Shown one piece after another: positions 48,701 through 60,300 of a stretch of 64,000 nucleotides of DNA. The position numbers and the translations under genes are program-made. The DNA is from Coriaria nepalensis (taxonomy: Eukaryota > Streptophyta > Magnoliopsida > Cucurbitales > Coriariaceae): assembly GCA_027186245.1 (NCBI GenBank), contig CP114497.1:503501-567500 (forward strand), given 5' to 3'. The notes below the pieces were generated by a model. It worked only from the letters and a program-made list of their open reading frames with translations, did not search any database and was not told the DNA's origin. Position 1 is the stretch's first letter, and each line of letters opens with the position of its first letter.

Positions 48701-48738
48701 AGAAAAAGCTTGACATTCAGGATTGAGAAGGTACCCAT
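42444..48738 (-). CDS. RHD3: RHD3/SEY1 family dynamin-like GTPase (atlastin-type ER fusion protein)
   Basis: Drives homotypic fusion of ER tubules. Twenty-three exons sum to 816 aa in frame: 48738-48735, 47845-47696, 47485-47419, 47345-47243, 47015-46945, 46807-46744, 46655-46590, 46442-46395, 46292-46230, 46131-46075, 45858-45700, 45612-45544, 45422-45331, 45228-45150, 44939-44774, 44492-44368, 44271-44009, 43910-43814, 43721-43551, 43392-43288, 43138-43044, 42938-42842 and 42683-42444. Seen: P-loop [20 protein letters not shown] (G1, about 47-66), switch/G3 [12 protein letters not shown] (about 98), G4 VIRDKTR (about 169-175), a long helical middle domain, and a paired membrane anchor ([14 protein letters not shown], then [16 protein letters not shown]) with a Ser-rich tail. 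Exon 1 contributes only ATGG. Intron 20 needs a GC donor (43287-43286). Which RHD3 paralogue this is needs a tree. Confidence 0.95.
42742..42787. repeat. (AAT)15 microsatellite in the last RHD3-like intron
   Basis: About 15 uninterrupted trinucleotide units lying in the intron between the last two coding exons. Confidence 0.9.
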
Positions 48739-50884
48739 GGTGAGTGAGAGTAATGCTGCTTCAAATTAAAAACCCTAAAAATGGTGTGGAATGCCTGAGA
48801 AAGATGCAGATCAAAGAGAGATCTCAGGGTAGGGGAGAAGATTTGATCGACGAAGCTGAAAAAGCAGGCACGACTGTCTTCGTTGTTTCTTCCTGTGAGG
48901 GATGCTCTTAAGGGGAACATATGCTTAAACCAAATAAGAAAAAAATATAAATAAAAAATATATAAACTCATTTTAATTTTGAAAGATAAAAATATTTTAC
49001 TTTATTTTACTTTTTAAATCGTTTATTTTTAAAGGTAAAATAAAATAACTCATTTTTTATATATAATATTTAAATTTAATTAATCATTAAATAAATGTTT
49101 ATTTTTATTTTAAAGAAATTTATTTATTATTATACATTTTATAAAATAATTATATTTAATATCTTTAATCTAAAAGAAGCAATGTGTCACACAATAAGAA
49201 CAAAAAGTATAATAAACTGTTTCAATAATAAAGGTTTGACAGATAGAAAAATAAAAATAAAAGGATGGTGACTTGGCACGGCGTCGTTTTTATCTTTAAT
49301 AAATAATATTTTTTGCTACACGGCATGATGCGTGGAATAAGACTCTGTGATGTGAGCCTCACTCGAGATCTCACCGACTCCAGTCTAGTTTGGGACACAC
49401 GAACAGCCCATCGATGCCTTTTACGAAAAATAGTTGGACGGCTCGATTGAACCAAGCTTTTCCAGCGCGTGGGAATACACTCCTCGAACAGTCGTCTACT
49501 GGACAGCTTTCGACCTGCACGTGCGCCTCAATAAATTAATAAATATAATATTTCTTTCTTTAAAAATATATATTAAAAAAAATCTAATTTTTAATTTATA
49601 AATTAATTATAAATTTTTTTTGTTAAATAATATTAAAATCCTTATTAACGAGCAATAAATAATATAATAAATAAGAGGTATTTACGAAATAAAAAATATA
49701 TATATATATTATATTTAATTTTAATATAATATTAAATTTATATAATTTAATTATTTATTTTCTTAAAAGTCTCGTTTCACAAAATATTTATTTTATATTA
49801 TATCACTTATTAAAATTTTAAAATAATCAACACCCAAATAAAAAAAATATTAAAATTATTTTATATTATTTTAAAAAATATCAAATTAATTTATAATTAA
49901 AAAACTTTCTCCTTCCTTATAAAATTTAAAAAAAAAATATATATATATATATATATTTAGATTATAAAATTTTAATAACTCATACAAATATTCCTCTAAT
50001 TTCCTAACTAATTAATTTTCTAACGAAATTAGTATTACAATTAGATCTACAACTTTGTAATATATATTATATGATTTAGGGGGGAATACTGGTGGCTGCA
50101 GCGGCGGACAGAGGTGGTGCCAACCGCTCTGGGAGGATGATATGGCGGTGGAAGTGCCGGTGCACCGTTGATATGTTACGTGAATGTTCTTCTGCTCTCT
50201 TGTTCCTTACTGCATTCAACTATTCAAGTGCTTATGATTCCTGAAGCCAGGATTGGCGAAAAGGTTGTCTCAACCGGCCCGAACCGAACAGAAAAGGCCA
50301 AGCTGCCATTGGTCTGTTTTTCTTGTCCAAAAGAAGAAACTTACTCAACTGATTGGTTCCCTGGATCTATCTACATACGCGTACCATACGGTACCATGTA
50401 TAAGAGTGCTACTATGATTGTCTACTTTACATTAACTCTAAGATATATTAATTAAACTGATTCATAAATTAATTATAGTAATTGACTTCCTAATTAAGAG
50501 TTTATCTAAACATATGGACATGCATCCGAACTTTTCGTAACGGTACATAAAATATTATATTATTTAATAAAAATACTTATATCATATATTAAAATTTGTT
50601 ACATTAGTGAATAATAAGTTCAGATCCGTAAAATCCGAACAAGAAACATTGCTCATATGTTCGCTATTTTATGTTTTCAGTTAATTATATATATATTTTT
50701 TCGTTATTTTTTCTTTTATTAGAAACGCAAGTAAATGAAAAAAAAAAAAAAAAAGACTGAAGAATAGCGAATAGAAAAGCACTGCCCTGTCGCTGCCTCT
50801 TCTTCACTGCAAAAAGGCACATCCGATCCGGTTGCTCTTTCTTCTTCTTCTTCTTCTTTCTGCTTTTCTTCTAAGAGAACCAAG
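48739..50884. promoter_or_regulatory. Divergent promoter region: RHD3-like (-) and TM9SF (+)
   Basis: Mostly AT-rich. A GC-richer island at about 50080-50165 (GGCTGCAGCGGCGGACAGAGG) and a 95-codon frame at 50168-50455 stand out but match no family I know. GGATC/CACG motifs occur near 49260-49520. A T-rich/(CTT)n leader precedes the TM9SF start. Confidence 0.4.
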
Positions 50885-53800
50885 ATGGATTGGATCCATG
50901 GCGGAGCTGCAACATTTACGAGGCTGTTCTTCGCTCTGTTTCTCATCTCCTCCGCTCACTCCTTCTACCTCCCCGGCGTTGCTCCTCGCGATTTTCAAAC
51001 CGTGAGATCCAGATGAAACTATTAACTCTTACCCACCCCTCCATTTCATTTCATTGAGTCATTGATTCTTCTTTCACGTTTGTCGTTATTTTATCGAGGC
51101 GAAATTGTGGGGGATATCTTTGATCTTTTTCCATCTCAGAGTTGGATCTAGGGTTCGAGGTTTGATCTGTATAATTATTAGTTTCTTCCATTATCGATTT
51201 GCGGAATTATGCTCTGTGTGTAAAGAGATTTGATCAGTATATATGTCTGATTGTGATCTTATGGAAGATAATTATTGTTTTTGGATGTTTGTTATGAGGT
51301 TGGGGAGTGTGCTGTGGTTTTACGAGTCACTGGTTTGTGTATAAAGAGGAGCGTTAGAGAAACTTTTCAGTGTTAATGTTCGGTTTATTTTCATCTCTTC
51401 TGCTAATGACATTGTCTGCTTATCTTTTGTGTTTCCATCCCTGGTTTGAATAGGGTGATCTTCTTTATGTCAAAGTGAACAAACTGTCATCTACGAAAAC
51501 ACAACTTCCGTACGACTACTACTTCTTGAACTATTGCAAGCCCAAAAAGATTCTGAATAATGCGGAGAATTTGGGCGAGGTACTCCGTGGTGATCGCATT
51601 GAGAATTCAGTATACACTGTAAGTGTCTTGTGTCTTTCATGTTAATCCTCTTCATTTCAATATAGGACCAAAACCGTTTTTTTAGCATAGCCTTATATGC
51701 TTATGCAAATCTGATTCTATGCAATTTTTGGCCCAGTTCAGAATGAGGGAGGAGCAATCATGCACCGTTTCTTGTAAAGTTACTCTTGATGCTGAATCTG
51801 CAATGAATTTCAAAGAAAAAATCAATGATGAGTATAGAGTAAACATGTATGTAATTTTTCTTCAGTTCTCTCTTCCTCTCACATACCTAATTTTTTTCCT
51901 TGTAGAAAATTTGTTTATATGAGTCTGGTTATTTTGTCTGGTTACATGTTTTCAGATACAAGCAGTTGCTGCTGAGTCTAAAAGCTGCTTTGTGTGCAGG
52001 ATTTTGGATAATCTTCCAGTAGCTGTTCTTCGACAAAGGAGGGATGGAATTCAGGCGACAACTTATGAACATGGTTTCCGTGTTGGGTTTAAAGGAAACT
52101 ACGCTGGTGTATGCTACACAACCTAATCTGCAGTGAAAGATTTGATTCAATTTATATGCAGTCTGATTTTTTTTTTCTGTTTGCTTGCAGAGTAAAGAGG
52201 AAAAATATTTCATTAATAACCACTTGAGCTTCAGGGTCATGTATCACAAGGATCCTGAAACCGATGTTGCTCGAATTGTTGGGTTCGAGGTTACTCCAAG
52301 CAGGTTTTCTTTCACTCAGCATTTATCTGCCAATATTTCAATTTTACCGCATATGGTTTGTAGGCTCACGAAGTTGGAGCATTTTTAGTTAGGTGTAATG
52401 AATTCTGCTTAGTAAATGAAATCAATGTTACATGTAAGTAATAGTAAATTCAATTGGGAGGTTTAGTATGGTCATGGTATTAGGTAAAACTGTTGCATAA
52501 TCAGATTCTGTTTCATGGTTTGAGGCTTAAACAGAAAGGATTCTGTAATTGGCAAACCAGAAGTATCATTTCTTTTTCACTTTGTTATCAAATGACTGGC
52601 TTATGATGTCTCTCATCTTCTTATTTGACATTGAACAGTATTAATCACGAGTACAAGGAGTGGGATGAGAAGAACCCTCAGTTAGTAACATGCAATAAGG
52701 ACACAAAAATATTGCAAGGTAGCACCGTTCCACAAGAAGTTGACACAAATAAAGAAGTTGTGTTTACATATGATGTTTCATTTAAGGTACTTTCTTATCA
52801 AACTGGTGGGTTCTCCTACTGCCTTCCCAATTTAATGGGAGCTGAAATCTTGCCTGTCTTTTTTCAGGAGAGTGATATCAAATGGGCATCTCGCTGGGAT
52901 ACATACCTCCTCATGAACGATGATCAGATCCACTGGTTCTCCATCATAAACTCTCTGATGATTGTACTCTTTCTTTCAGGCATGGTGGCTATGATCATGA
53001 TGAGAACATTGTACAGAGACATTTCCAATTATAATCAGCTGGATACCCAAGATGAGGCCCAAGAAGAAACAGGATGGAAACTTGTCCATGGTGATGTTTT
53101 CCGACCGCCCATCAATTCTGGTCTACTATGTGTATATGTTGGTACAGGTGTTCAGATCTTTGCAATGACACTTGTCACAATGATATTCGCTCTGCTCGGA
53201 TTTTTATCCCCATCCAATAGAGGAGGGCTTATGACTGCCATGGTACTCCTATGGGTTTTCATGGGCTTATTTGCCGGTTATTCCTCAGCACGTTTGTACA
53301 AGATGCTCAAGGGCACAGAATGGAAGAGGAATACACTAAAAACGGCCTTCATGTTTCCTGGAATTCTCTTTGCAGTATTCTTTGTGCTAAATGCTCTGAT
53401 TTGGGGCGAGAAATCCTCTGGAGCGGTACCCTTTGGGACGATGTTTGCTCTTTTCTGCTTGTGGTTTGGTATATCAGTCCCCTTGGTTTTTGTTGGTAGT
53501 TACTTGGGTTTTAAAAAGGCAGCCATAGAAGATCCTGTAAAGACAAACAAAATTCCAAGGCAAACACCAGAGCAAGCATGGTACATGAAACCAGTCTTCT
53601 CCATACTCATTGGAGGAATTCTTCCATTTGGGGCTGTCTTTATCGAGCTCTTCTTTATCTTGACATCAATCTGGCTGAACCAATTCTATTACATCTTTGG
53701 CTTCCTCTTTATCGTGTTTGTTATCCTTCTGATCACTTGCGCAGAGATAACTATCGTGCTATGCTACTTCCAGTTGTGTAGTGAAGATTACCATTGGTGG

Positions 53801-54025
53801 TGGAGGTCTTACTTGACTGCTGGGTCCTCTGCTCTCTATCTCTTCCTCTACTCTGCCTTCTACTTCTTCACTAAGTTAGAAATCACCAAGTTTGTTTCGG
53901 GCGTTCTTTACTTTGGGTACATGATAATCGTTTCATATGCTTTCTTTGTATTGACTGGAACCATCGGTTTCTATGCTTGCTTCTGGTTTGTCAGAAAGAT
54001 CTATTCCTCTGTGAAGATCGACTGA
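50885..54025 (+). CDS. Transmembrane 9 superfamily (TM9SF/EMP70, nonaspanin) protein
   Basis: Endosome/Golgi nine-pass protein of the EMP70 family. Seven exons: 50885-51001, 51454-51618, 51737-51846, 52000-52108, 52191-52303, 52639-52786 and 52868-54025; 639 aa. Seen: signal peptide (LFFALFLISSAHSFYLPGVAP); lumenal N-domain with DLLYVKVNKLSS and LPYDYYFLNYCKP; the conserved ASRWDTYLLMNDDQIHWFSI entry to the first helix; GWKLVHGDVFRPP; then eight further helices, including LIGGILPFGAVFIELFFIL and CYFQLCSEDYHWWWRS; the C-terminus KIYSSVKID has the K-X-D/E Golgi-retention motif described for plant EMP12. An 81-base intron (52787-52867) is removed because family members read from VSFK directly to ESDIKWASRW. 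Confidence 0.95.
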
Positions 54026-54945
54026 TCTGAATTATATCCAATTCGAAAGAGAAAAATGGAAGGTTCAAGAGTAAAACCAACTTTCAAACCTATGGGGGAG
54101 AAGAGCCTAAAAGATGCGAGAACTTGTCAGAAGGGTTAGTTAGCTATATATCAGTAGCATCTATAACAGGGGTTTTTTCATTAAGCTCACTTTTATTTCC
54201 CCGCCTTTGTAATGTTAGCATAGGTTTGGCCTGATTACTCGCATGTTAAGTGAAAGCTGTACTGTTGTAGTTTCTGTGGAAGACAAGCTAAAAAATTTGT
54301 GGTATAGACGCTTTTTGTTTCTGTCTTCATTGTGCAATTGGTCATTTGAGTACTATAATGCATTTGTAGAAACCTCTGTGATATCTGTTTGGGACATTAA
54401 AACGAGTAATAACACGATTTCAAGTACACGAGTATGCAAGAAATCTCAACAAAAACAAAATTAAGGAATATGTATCGACCTTAACTTTTGGAAGCGTTCT
54501 GAAAGTGAATGGCAGATTGATAATATATTTTAATTTTTAATTTAAAAAAAATATTTTATATTATGATTATTTTTTTAATTAAGAAAAATAAAAATCATTT
54601 TTTATATTTTTTTTAATGCTGATTTTTTGTTATTTTTTAAAAAATATATATTATTAAATATGATTAATGACTAAAAAAACTGATTTTTATATTTAGAATT
54701 TGTTACCCTATAAGCTTTTGAACATCACGTTAAAAATTAGGAAAATTTATTATTACAATATAAATATAATCAGCATGTGTTCATCCTCTTCTCATGGAAG
54801 GATAACATCTATTCAGTCAAGCAAAGACCAAAAAACAGAGCCAAATCTGGGTTCGTCCTACAACACTGGACCGGTTTCGGCTTCTGAATTTACAAACTAC
54901 AAAAAGAAAACTTCACTATTGTTAGCGAGACTGATGATGCTTCCC
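54026..54945. other. Converging 3' ends of TM9SF and the 337-aa gene
   Basis: TM9SF 3'UTR to about 54450, then AT-rich sequence and the 3'UTR of the minus-strand gene. Open frames here match nothing. Confidence 0.45.
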
Positions 54946-56609
54946 TCAACTCGAGCATGATTTTGATTTCCCGTTTCTTAGCCTGCACATAGGCATAGGT
55001 TTAACATGTCTATAAATTCCATAGAGGAAAAGTAGAAGAGGAATGATAAAAGAAAAAAAGAAAAAAAACAGAATCTAACCAAAATGAATCTTTCTTCTCT
55101 TGGGCTAATAATTCTTCAAATGAAATGTCCATAAGCTCGGAATCTGTGTTCTCCATTTCCCTTTCGGATTTTGCCTCCAATTCCATGAAGGCATCAATTT
55201 CAAGCAAAGACAACTAAAATCATCAAGAAAAATGTTACCACAATCAGATCCGGAAAAAAAAGAATATTGCTCGGACATTTCGGCTTTGTCGGAAAAATAA
55301 GAAAAGAACAAATTTTTTACTGTCTTCATCTTCTCAATAGGAATCACTATCATACCTTTTTGTAAGCAGGAGAGAGCTTAAGTTGTTGTTGAAGCCAACT
55401 ACAAGCAAATGCATCCTCTTCTAATCTTTTCTGTTCCATCTCTAGTTTATATACCTGCGTGATATCAATTGATTAACACTTGCTAGTTTCTAGCTTCTAC
55501 ACACATATCAAATAATTCACCAACCTGTTTCTGAAGCCGGTCGAAAGAAGATCTATCTGCCTTGTATAGTAGAGCTTTTGCTATGGTGAATCTTCGTTGA
55601 ATCATATCCGCCCTGAATACGGTAAAAGTAGATAAGTTTAGTTGAAGATGAATGATGTCAATTTGCAATTCAATCAAACGGTCGAAAAATGAAAACAAAA
55701 GCATTAAAAGATTCGGAACTCTTAAGCAAATCATTAAACTTTGATTAACAGTACTTAAAATGACAGAAATTAAAGCATCCAAGTTTATCACTTGCTTAAA
55801 GAGTTCATAATCTATTAAGCTTCATCGAAACAAACTGTAATTAATAATATTTTTTTTTTTTAAATCCGTACTTATTCTGTAACTCATTTCTAGCCATGTT
55901 CAAGCATTTAGCAAACTGACCAACCTGCATTAATTAAGAGAAAAAATATATATTATTAAATAAAAATGGGAAGAAAAAAAAGAGGAAGAAAAAGAATAAG
56001 AAGAACCTGAGCTAGAGTCAGTCCCTTGGATCCGTGGCACTTAACAAGCTCATCATGGTGACGCTTAATCTTTCTCTGAGTAGCACTACTAGAATGTGTA
56101 AACGGATATAAACAGATTAATTCTTGGTTAATCAGAGAATCTAAATTCCCTTTCTCATCATCATCTTCACCTTGCAAATTAGAACTCTTCTTCTTTGCCC
56201 TCTTCCTCTTCTTCTTCTTCTTCTTCTCCTTCTTCTTCTTCCCCATCTGCTCTTCACTTGAATCTTCTTCGAAATCGGGCTCGTGGCTTTTAGAATCATC
56301 TTCGTTAACAAACAAGCTCGCCCACTTGGGGGAATCAGAGGGAAAGATCTCAAGGAGAAGTGATTGATGATTCAAATGGGATGATGGGTTATACCCGGAT
56401 TGAAACGGGTCTGGTTCAATCATCTGGTTCTGGGATTTTTCCCCATACTGCCGTACGTCGGGTTTTTTAAACCATTTTTTGTAGAGAGCAAAAGAGAAAA
56501 TGGATACGAAGATGGTGAAGAAGGAGAAGATTGAAAGCATGGGTATGTGTTTCATTTGAAATGGAAAATTAGGTGCGAGGTGGATTAGATATGAACGTAT
56601 AGCCGCCAT
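54946..56609 (-). CDS. Uncharacterised single-TM protein with basic tract and C-terminal coiled coil
   Basis: Six exons (56609-56007, 55924-55872, 55612-55525, 55454-55356, 55213-55080, 54982-54946) sum to 337 aa in frame. Seen: one hydrophobic segment (MLSIFSFFTIFVSIFSFALY, about residues 24-43) followed by basic KKWFKK; an acidic stretch (NEDDSKSHEPDFEEDSSEE); a 20-plus-residue Lys/Arg tract (about 124-145); then a helical, conserved-looking region with ATQRKIKRHHDELVKCHGSK, VGQFAKCLNMARNELQNK, DRSSFDRLQKQ and YKLEMEQKRLEEDAFACSWL; and a tail ending NGKSKSCSS. I think related plant proteins exist but no function is known to me. The topology suggests an ER or plasma-membrane anchored protein with nucleic-acid- or lipid-binding basic region (inference). 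Confidence 0.85.
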
Positions 56610-57376
56610 TGAAGCGCGTCATTCACAGAGAACAAGTAGCAGAGCGAGAGAGAACCGAGTGAACTTCACTTGAAAGCGAGAGAATAAAATAATATATATC
56701 TTTTCAAGTCCCTAAATGGTATAAAATCCAAATCTTCGATTTGTTTTCCTAATTCACTTCAAGAATTTAGGATTATCATAAATAATATATTATAAAATTT
56801 TGAATTAAAAGTGGAATTTTTTTCTCTCTTCGGGGAAATTGAAGGTTGCGTGTTTCAGTTGTCCTTCGTTACTATTATAGGTATATCGAGAAATTATTAA
56901 GTGGGTGAATTAATTTATCTAAATAATTAATATATAAATTTATATAATATATAATATAATAATATAAAATTAATATTTAAGAATTTTATGTATATATATA
57001 TATATATATGATTTTTATGTAATTTTAATTAATAATATTATATGTATATATATAATCAATTTTTCATAGCCCAATTTGATGTAATATGAAACAATAAACA
57101 AAAAGGTTACAAAAAGCTAGAAGCTCTTCCATTTCTTGTATAACATCTTCAAATGTAAGCTTCTACAAACCCCTCTTCTCCTCCCCCTCCCGTCACCCCC
57201 TATTTTCGAGATCCGCTAATTTTCCGAACAGAACAAATATCCCGACCTCTCCCGGCCCTCGACAGTTTTTTTTTTTTTTCGATCTATTTGTACAACTTCA
57301 CCATTGGAAGATGCCACAATGAATGGTCTTAGAAAGTGGTAAAAATTTGTTTGAGGAAAATAATGAATTGAATCAA
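56610..57376. other. Spacer: promoter of the 337-aa gene and 3' flank of beta-galactosidase
   Basis: AT-rich with TA runs near 56990-57010. A C-rich stretch (about 57170-57200) and a T13 run precede the beta-galactosidase stop. No coding exon recognised. Confidence 0.45.
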
Positions 57377-60300
57377 TCAGTTGCAGATTGCTTCCACAGC
57401 AAGTCTCTTCATTACATTCGGACATGGATCTCCCCCGAAATTATCGGGTTCTACAGTTACCGAACAGAAGCTCTGCCCAATGCAATTCTGCAATAAAAAA
57501 TAATAATAATAAGGCAAGTAAAATTTCAAGATTTAGCAAAAGAGAGGTGATTTTTTTATTTTTTAGTATTTATGCAGAGAGAATGGTTTTGTTTACTCTT
57601 GTGAAAGGATCATATGACTTGTGAGCATGACATTTTCCTTCACGGAAACTTCCACAGACTCCTTCCGGCATTCCGAAGCTAGCAAACTTAACCGACGTGA
57701 TTTTCTGGCCCGGCCCGCATTGTAAATGGGCTTTTGGTCTCATGGTCCGATTGCCTCTACCTAAACCTTGCACCCTCCAAGTTCTAAATGTTGGCTGCCA
57801 CTCATTAATATCAGCACATACACTTCCTATCTCCCTTCTAACTGAAAGTATAGAATTTGGATCTCCTCCCATTTCTTCGAACACAACAAGTAAATTTCCG
57901 GTTGGATTCAGCCACGAACGTGGAACATGATACCTTAAAATTAGAACCCAGTTAGTACAACAACAAAAAATAAATAAGCCATCAAAATCTACCACTATTT
58001 TTTTTTTTGGTTGTCATGTCTTACCATCTTTGAGAAGCCTCTCCACAATGGGTTAGGCATTTCTTCTCATCATATGTTCCGGCATAATGACAGTCTTGGC
58101 AAATTCCAGATGCCTTATAAGCAGGCCAATAACGACCCATGCTTTTTCCGTTTAACCACATTTGTCCTTTTCCCATGCTGCCCATATCTAAACCCAGTGG
58201 AGAATTTCCAGCCGGAGCATCAAATGTGGTCTAGAACCATGAAAAGTTTCATAATATGAGACATATACCTATATACATGTATAAGAATGTATTTTTTGGT
58301 TATAAGTACTTACTTTGTACCATGTCATAGGCTGTGTTTGAGCGACTAAGGATCCGTCGATCCATTCGACCGAGGAACTGCCACTTAGTGAATCGAGACT
58401 CAATGCTTCTCCCTTTAGACCGACCTGAAATGGAAAATATAAGCACACGAGACTACAAGGGAGGAATGATTTATTTGATTGAATATAGACTAACCTTGTA
58501 GGACCATTTCTGCCATGACAAGTCTCTCCGCCCCTCATTGAGACCGTTCAGCGTAACGGGGCCTAGAACACCTGCATTCCATGTCTCGAAATGTGGACCG
58601 ATATTCTAGTTCCAGATCAAAACAGTACAGAAGAAAAATGTCAGATTTAATAAATCTGTCTTAAGAAAGAAAGAGAGAGAGAACATACAGGAAGGCCCAC
58701 AGCAATGCTGAGAAGTGAGATTTTGTTTACACCAGCTACCATATTCACATTGTTGCTAAATGTTAATTTCGGAAACTTTAAACTTCCATAAGAAGTTCCT
58801 GCTCAAATAAGTAAGAAGCGGAACTGTTAATAAAACTAGTTCAGATTCACCATTAAGAAATCGAAAAATCGCCCCACCTACCTGATAGCTGACCATTGAT
58901 GAAGACATGTAAAGCATGACCGGCTGATGAAACTGTTAGAACAGGATTCTTCCCACTCCTCAAGAATTCTTCACCAGTATCAATATTAACACTACGAAGC
59001 CAAAGAGAAAAAATTCTTTAGAAAAGGCATAGTAGATTATCTGATTGTATCCATACTGCACGGTTTTTTGGTTACTCACTCTGTCATGTACCATAGATAA
59101 TCAGAAACATCTCTAGTTGTATTTATCTGCTCTAACAACCCAACAACTGTAAATGAATTTTCATCATAAGAAGCCGGTTCTTCATTGAACGACTTCCATG
59201 AAAATCCTTCGTGATTAGGAATTGGGTTCATCTCCACAACTGCACTCTGGGCACTAACCTGTTTGAGATTTCCGCAAAAATTTCAAAATCCAGTTTCTTT
59301 CATAGCATTCTAAGAGGAATGTTTTATTTAAACATATATAAAAGAAACTCAAACAAAGAAGAAAGAATTTTCGAATTACAAAAACTCGCCTTTTCCCTAC
59401 CCTTGCCGTGTTATAGACACAGATCTTGCAGTCTGGAAGGATGCTTATAGACCAAGGAGGTAAGTTATAATGCATGTTACCAAAAGGAACTTTTGCGTAT
59501 GAAGTCGGGTTGTAATTTGCAAGGAAGGCAGAACAAGAACCGGATTTTGATTTGTATACATGGGCCTGTTTTTCCACAATAATAATACAAATATTCAACA
59601 AGTTTAACTTGACATAAAACATGATAATAAAATAGCATAAAATTTTTAAAAAATAAAAATCAACCTCTTGATGGTTTCCAAGTTGCTTCACTTCAGGATC
59701 GCCGGAGACTAAAGCCGGTTCACATAGTTTTATTGCTTTATGAAGATCTTTCAAATGACCCCATTTCGGTTGCCTTGCTAGTCCTGTGTAGACAAAGTTA
59801 GAGGTGATAACTTGCTTACTGATTTCCTCATAATCCAAATGCTAATAATGAATTTATTAAACGTACTTGAGCTTACCATATTCATCAATTGGAGCGTCAT
59901 AATCATAACTAGTAGCAATAAATGGCCCACCAGCTGTTCGTCCAAAATTTGTCCCCCCATGATACTAGAATCATGAAAAAATATATAAAATAAAAAAGGT
60001 TGAATCCAACAAGCCTCATTTTCATATGGAGAAGTGAACAGAAGCTAATGAAGTTACCATGTAATAGTTAACGAAGGATCCACCTTTTTGTATAAAACGA
60101 GCAACAGAGAAAGCCAGGTCCTGCACTGGTCTGTATGGAACTGGACCTCCAAACTCTGTAAACCTGTAAGCAGACATGAGGGAAGAAAAAATATAGTAGT
60201 AGCAGTCAGAAGATGTCCTAAAAGATTTTATGGTAAGGACAGAGATGGTTATGTGGGGAATGTGGTAGGAAAGAAAATGCAAAACTTGCCAGCCGGTCCA

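Noticed and set aside
50168..50455. 95-codon frame as a possible gene
   Set aside because: No homology seen, no clear start context or codon bias; kept only as a composition anomaly.
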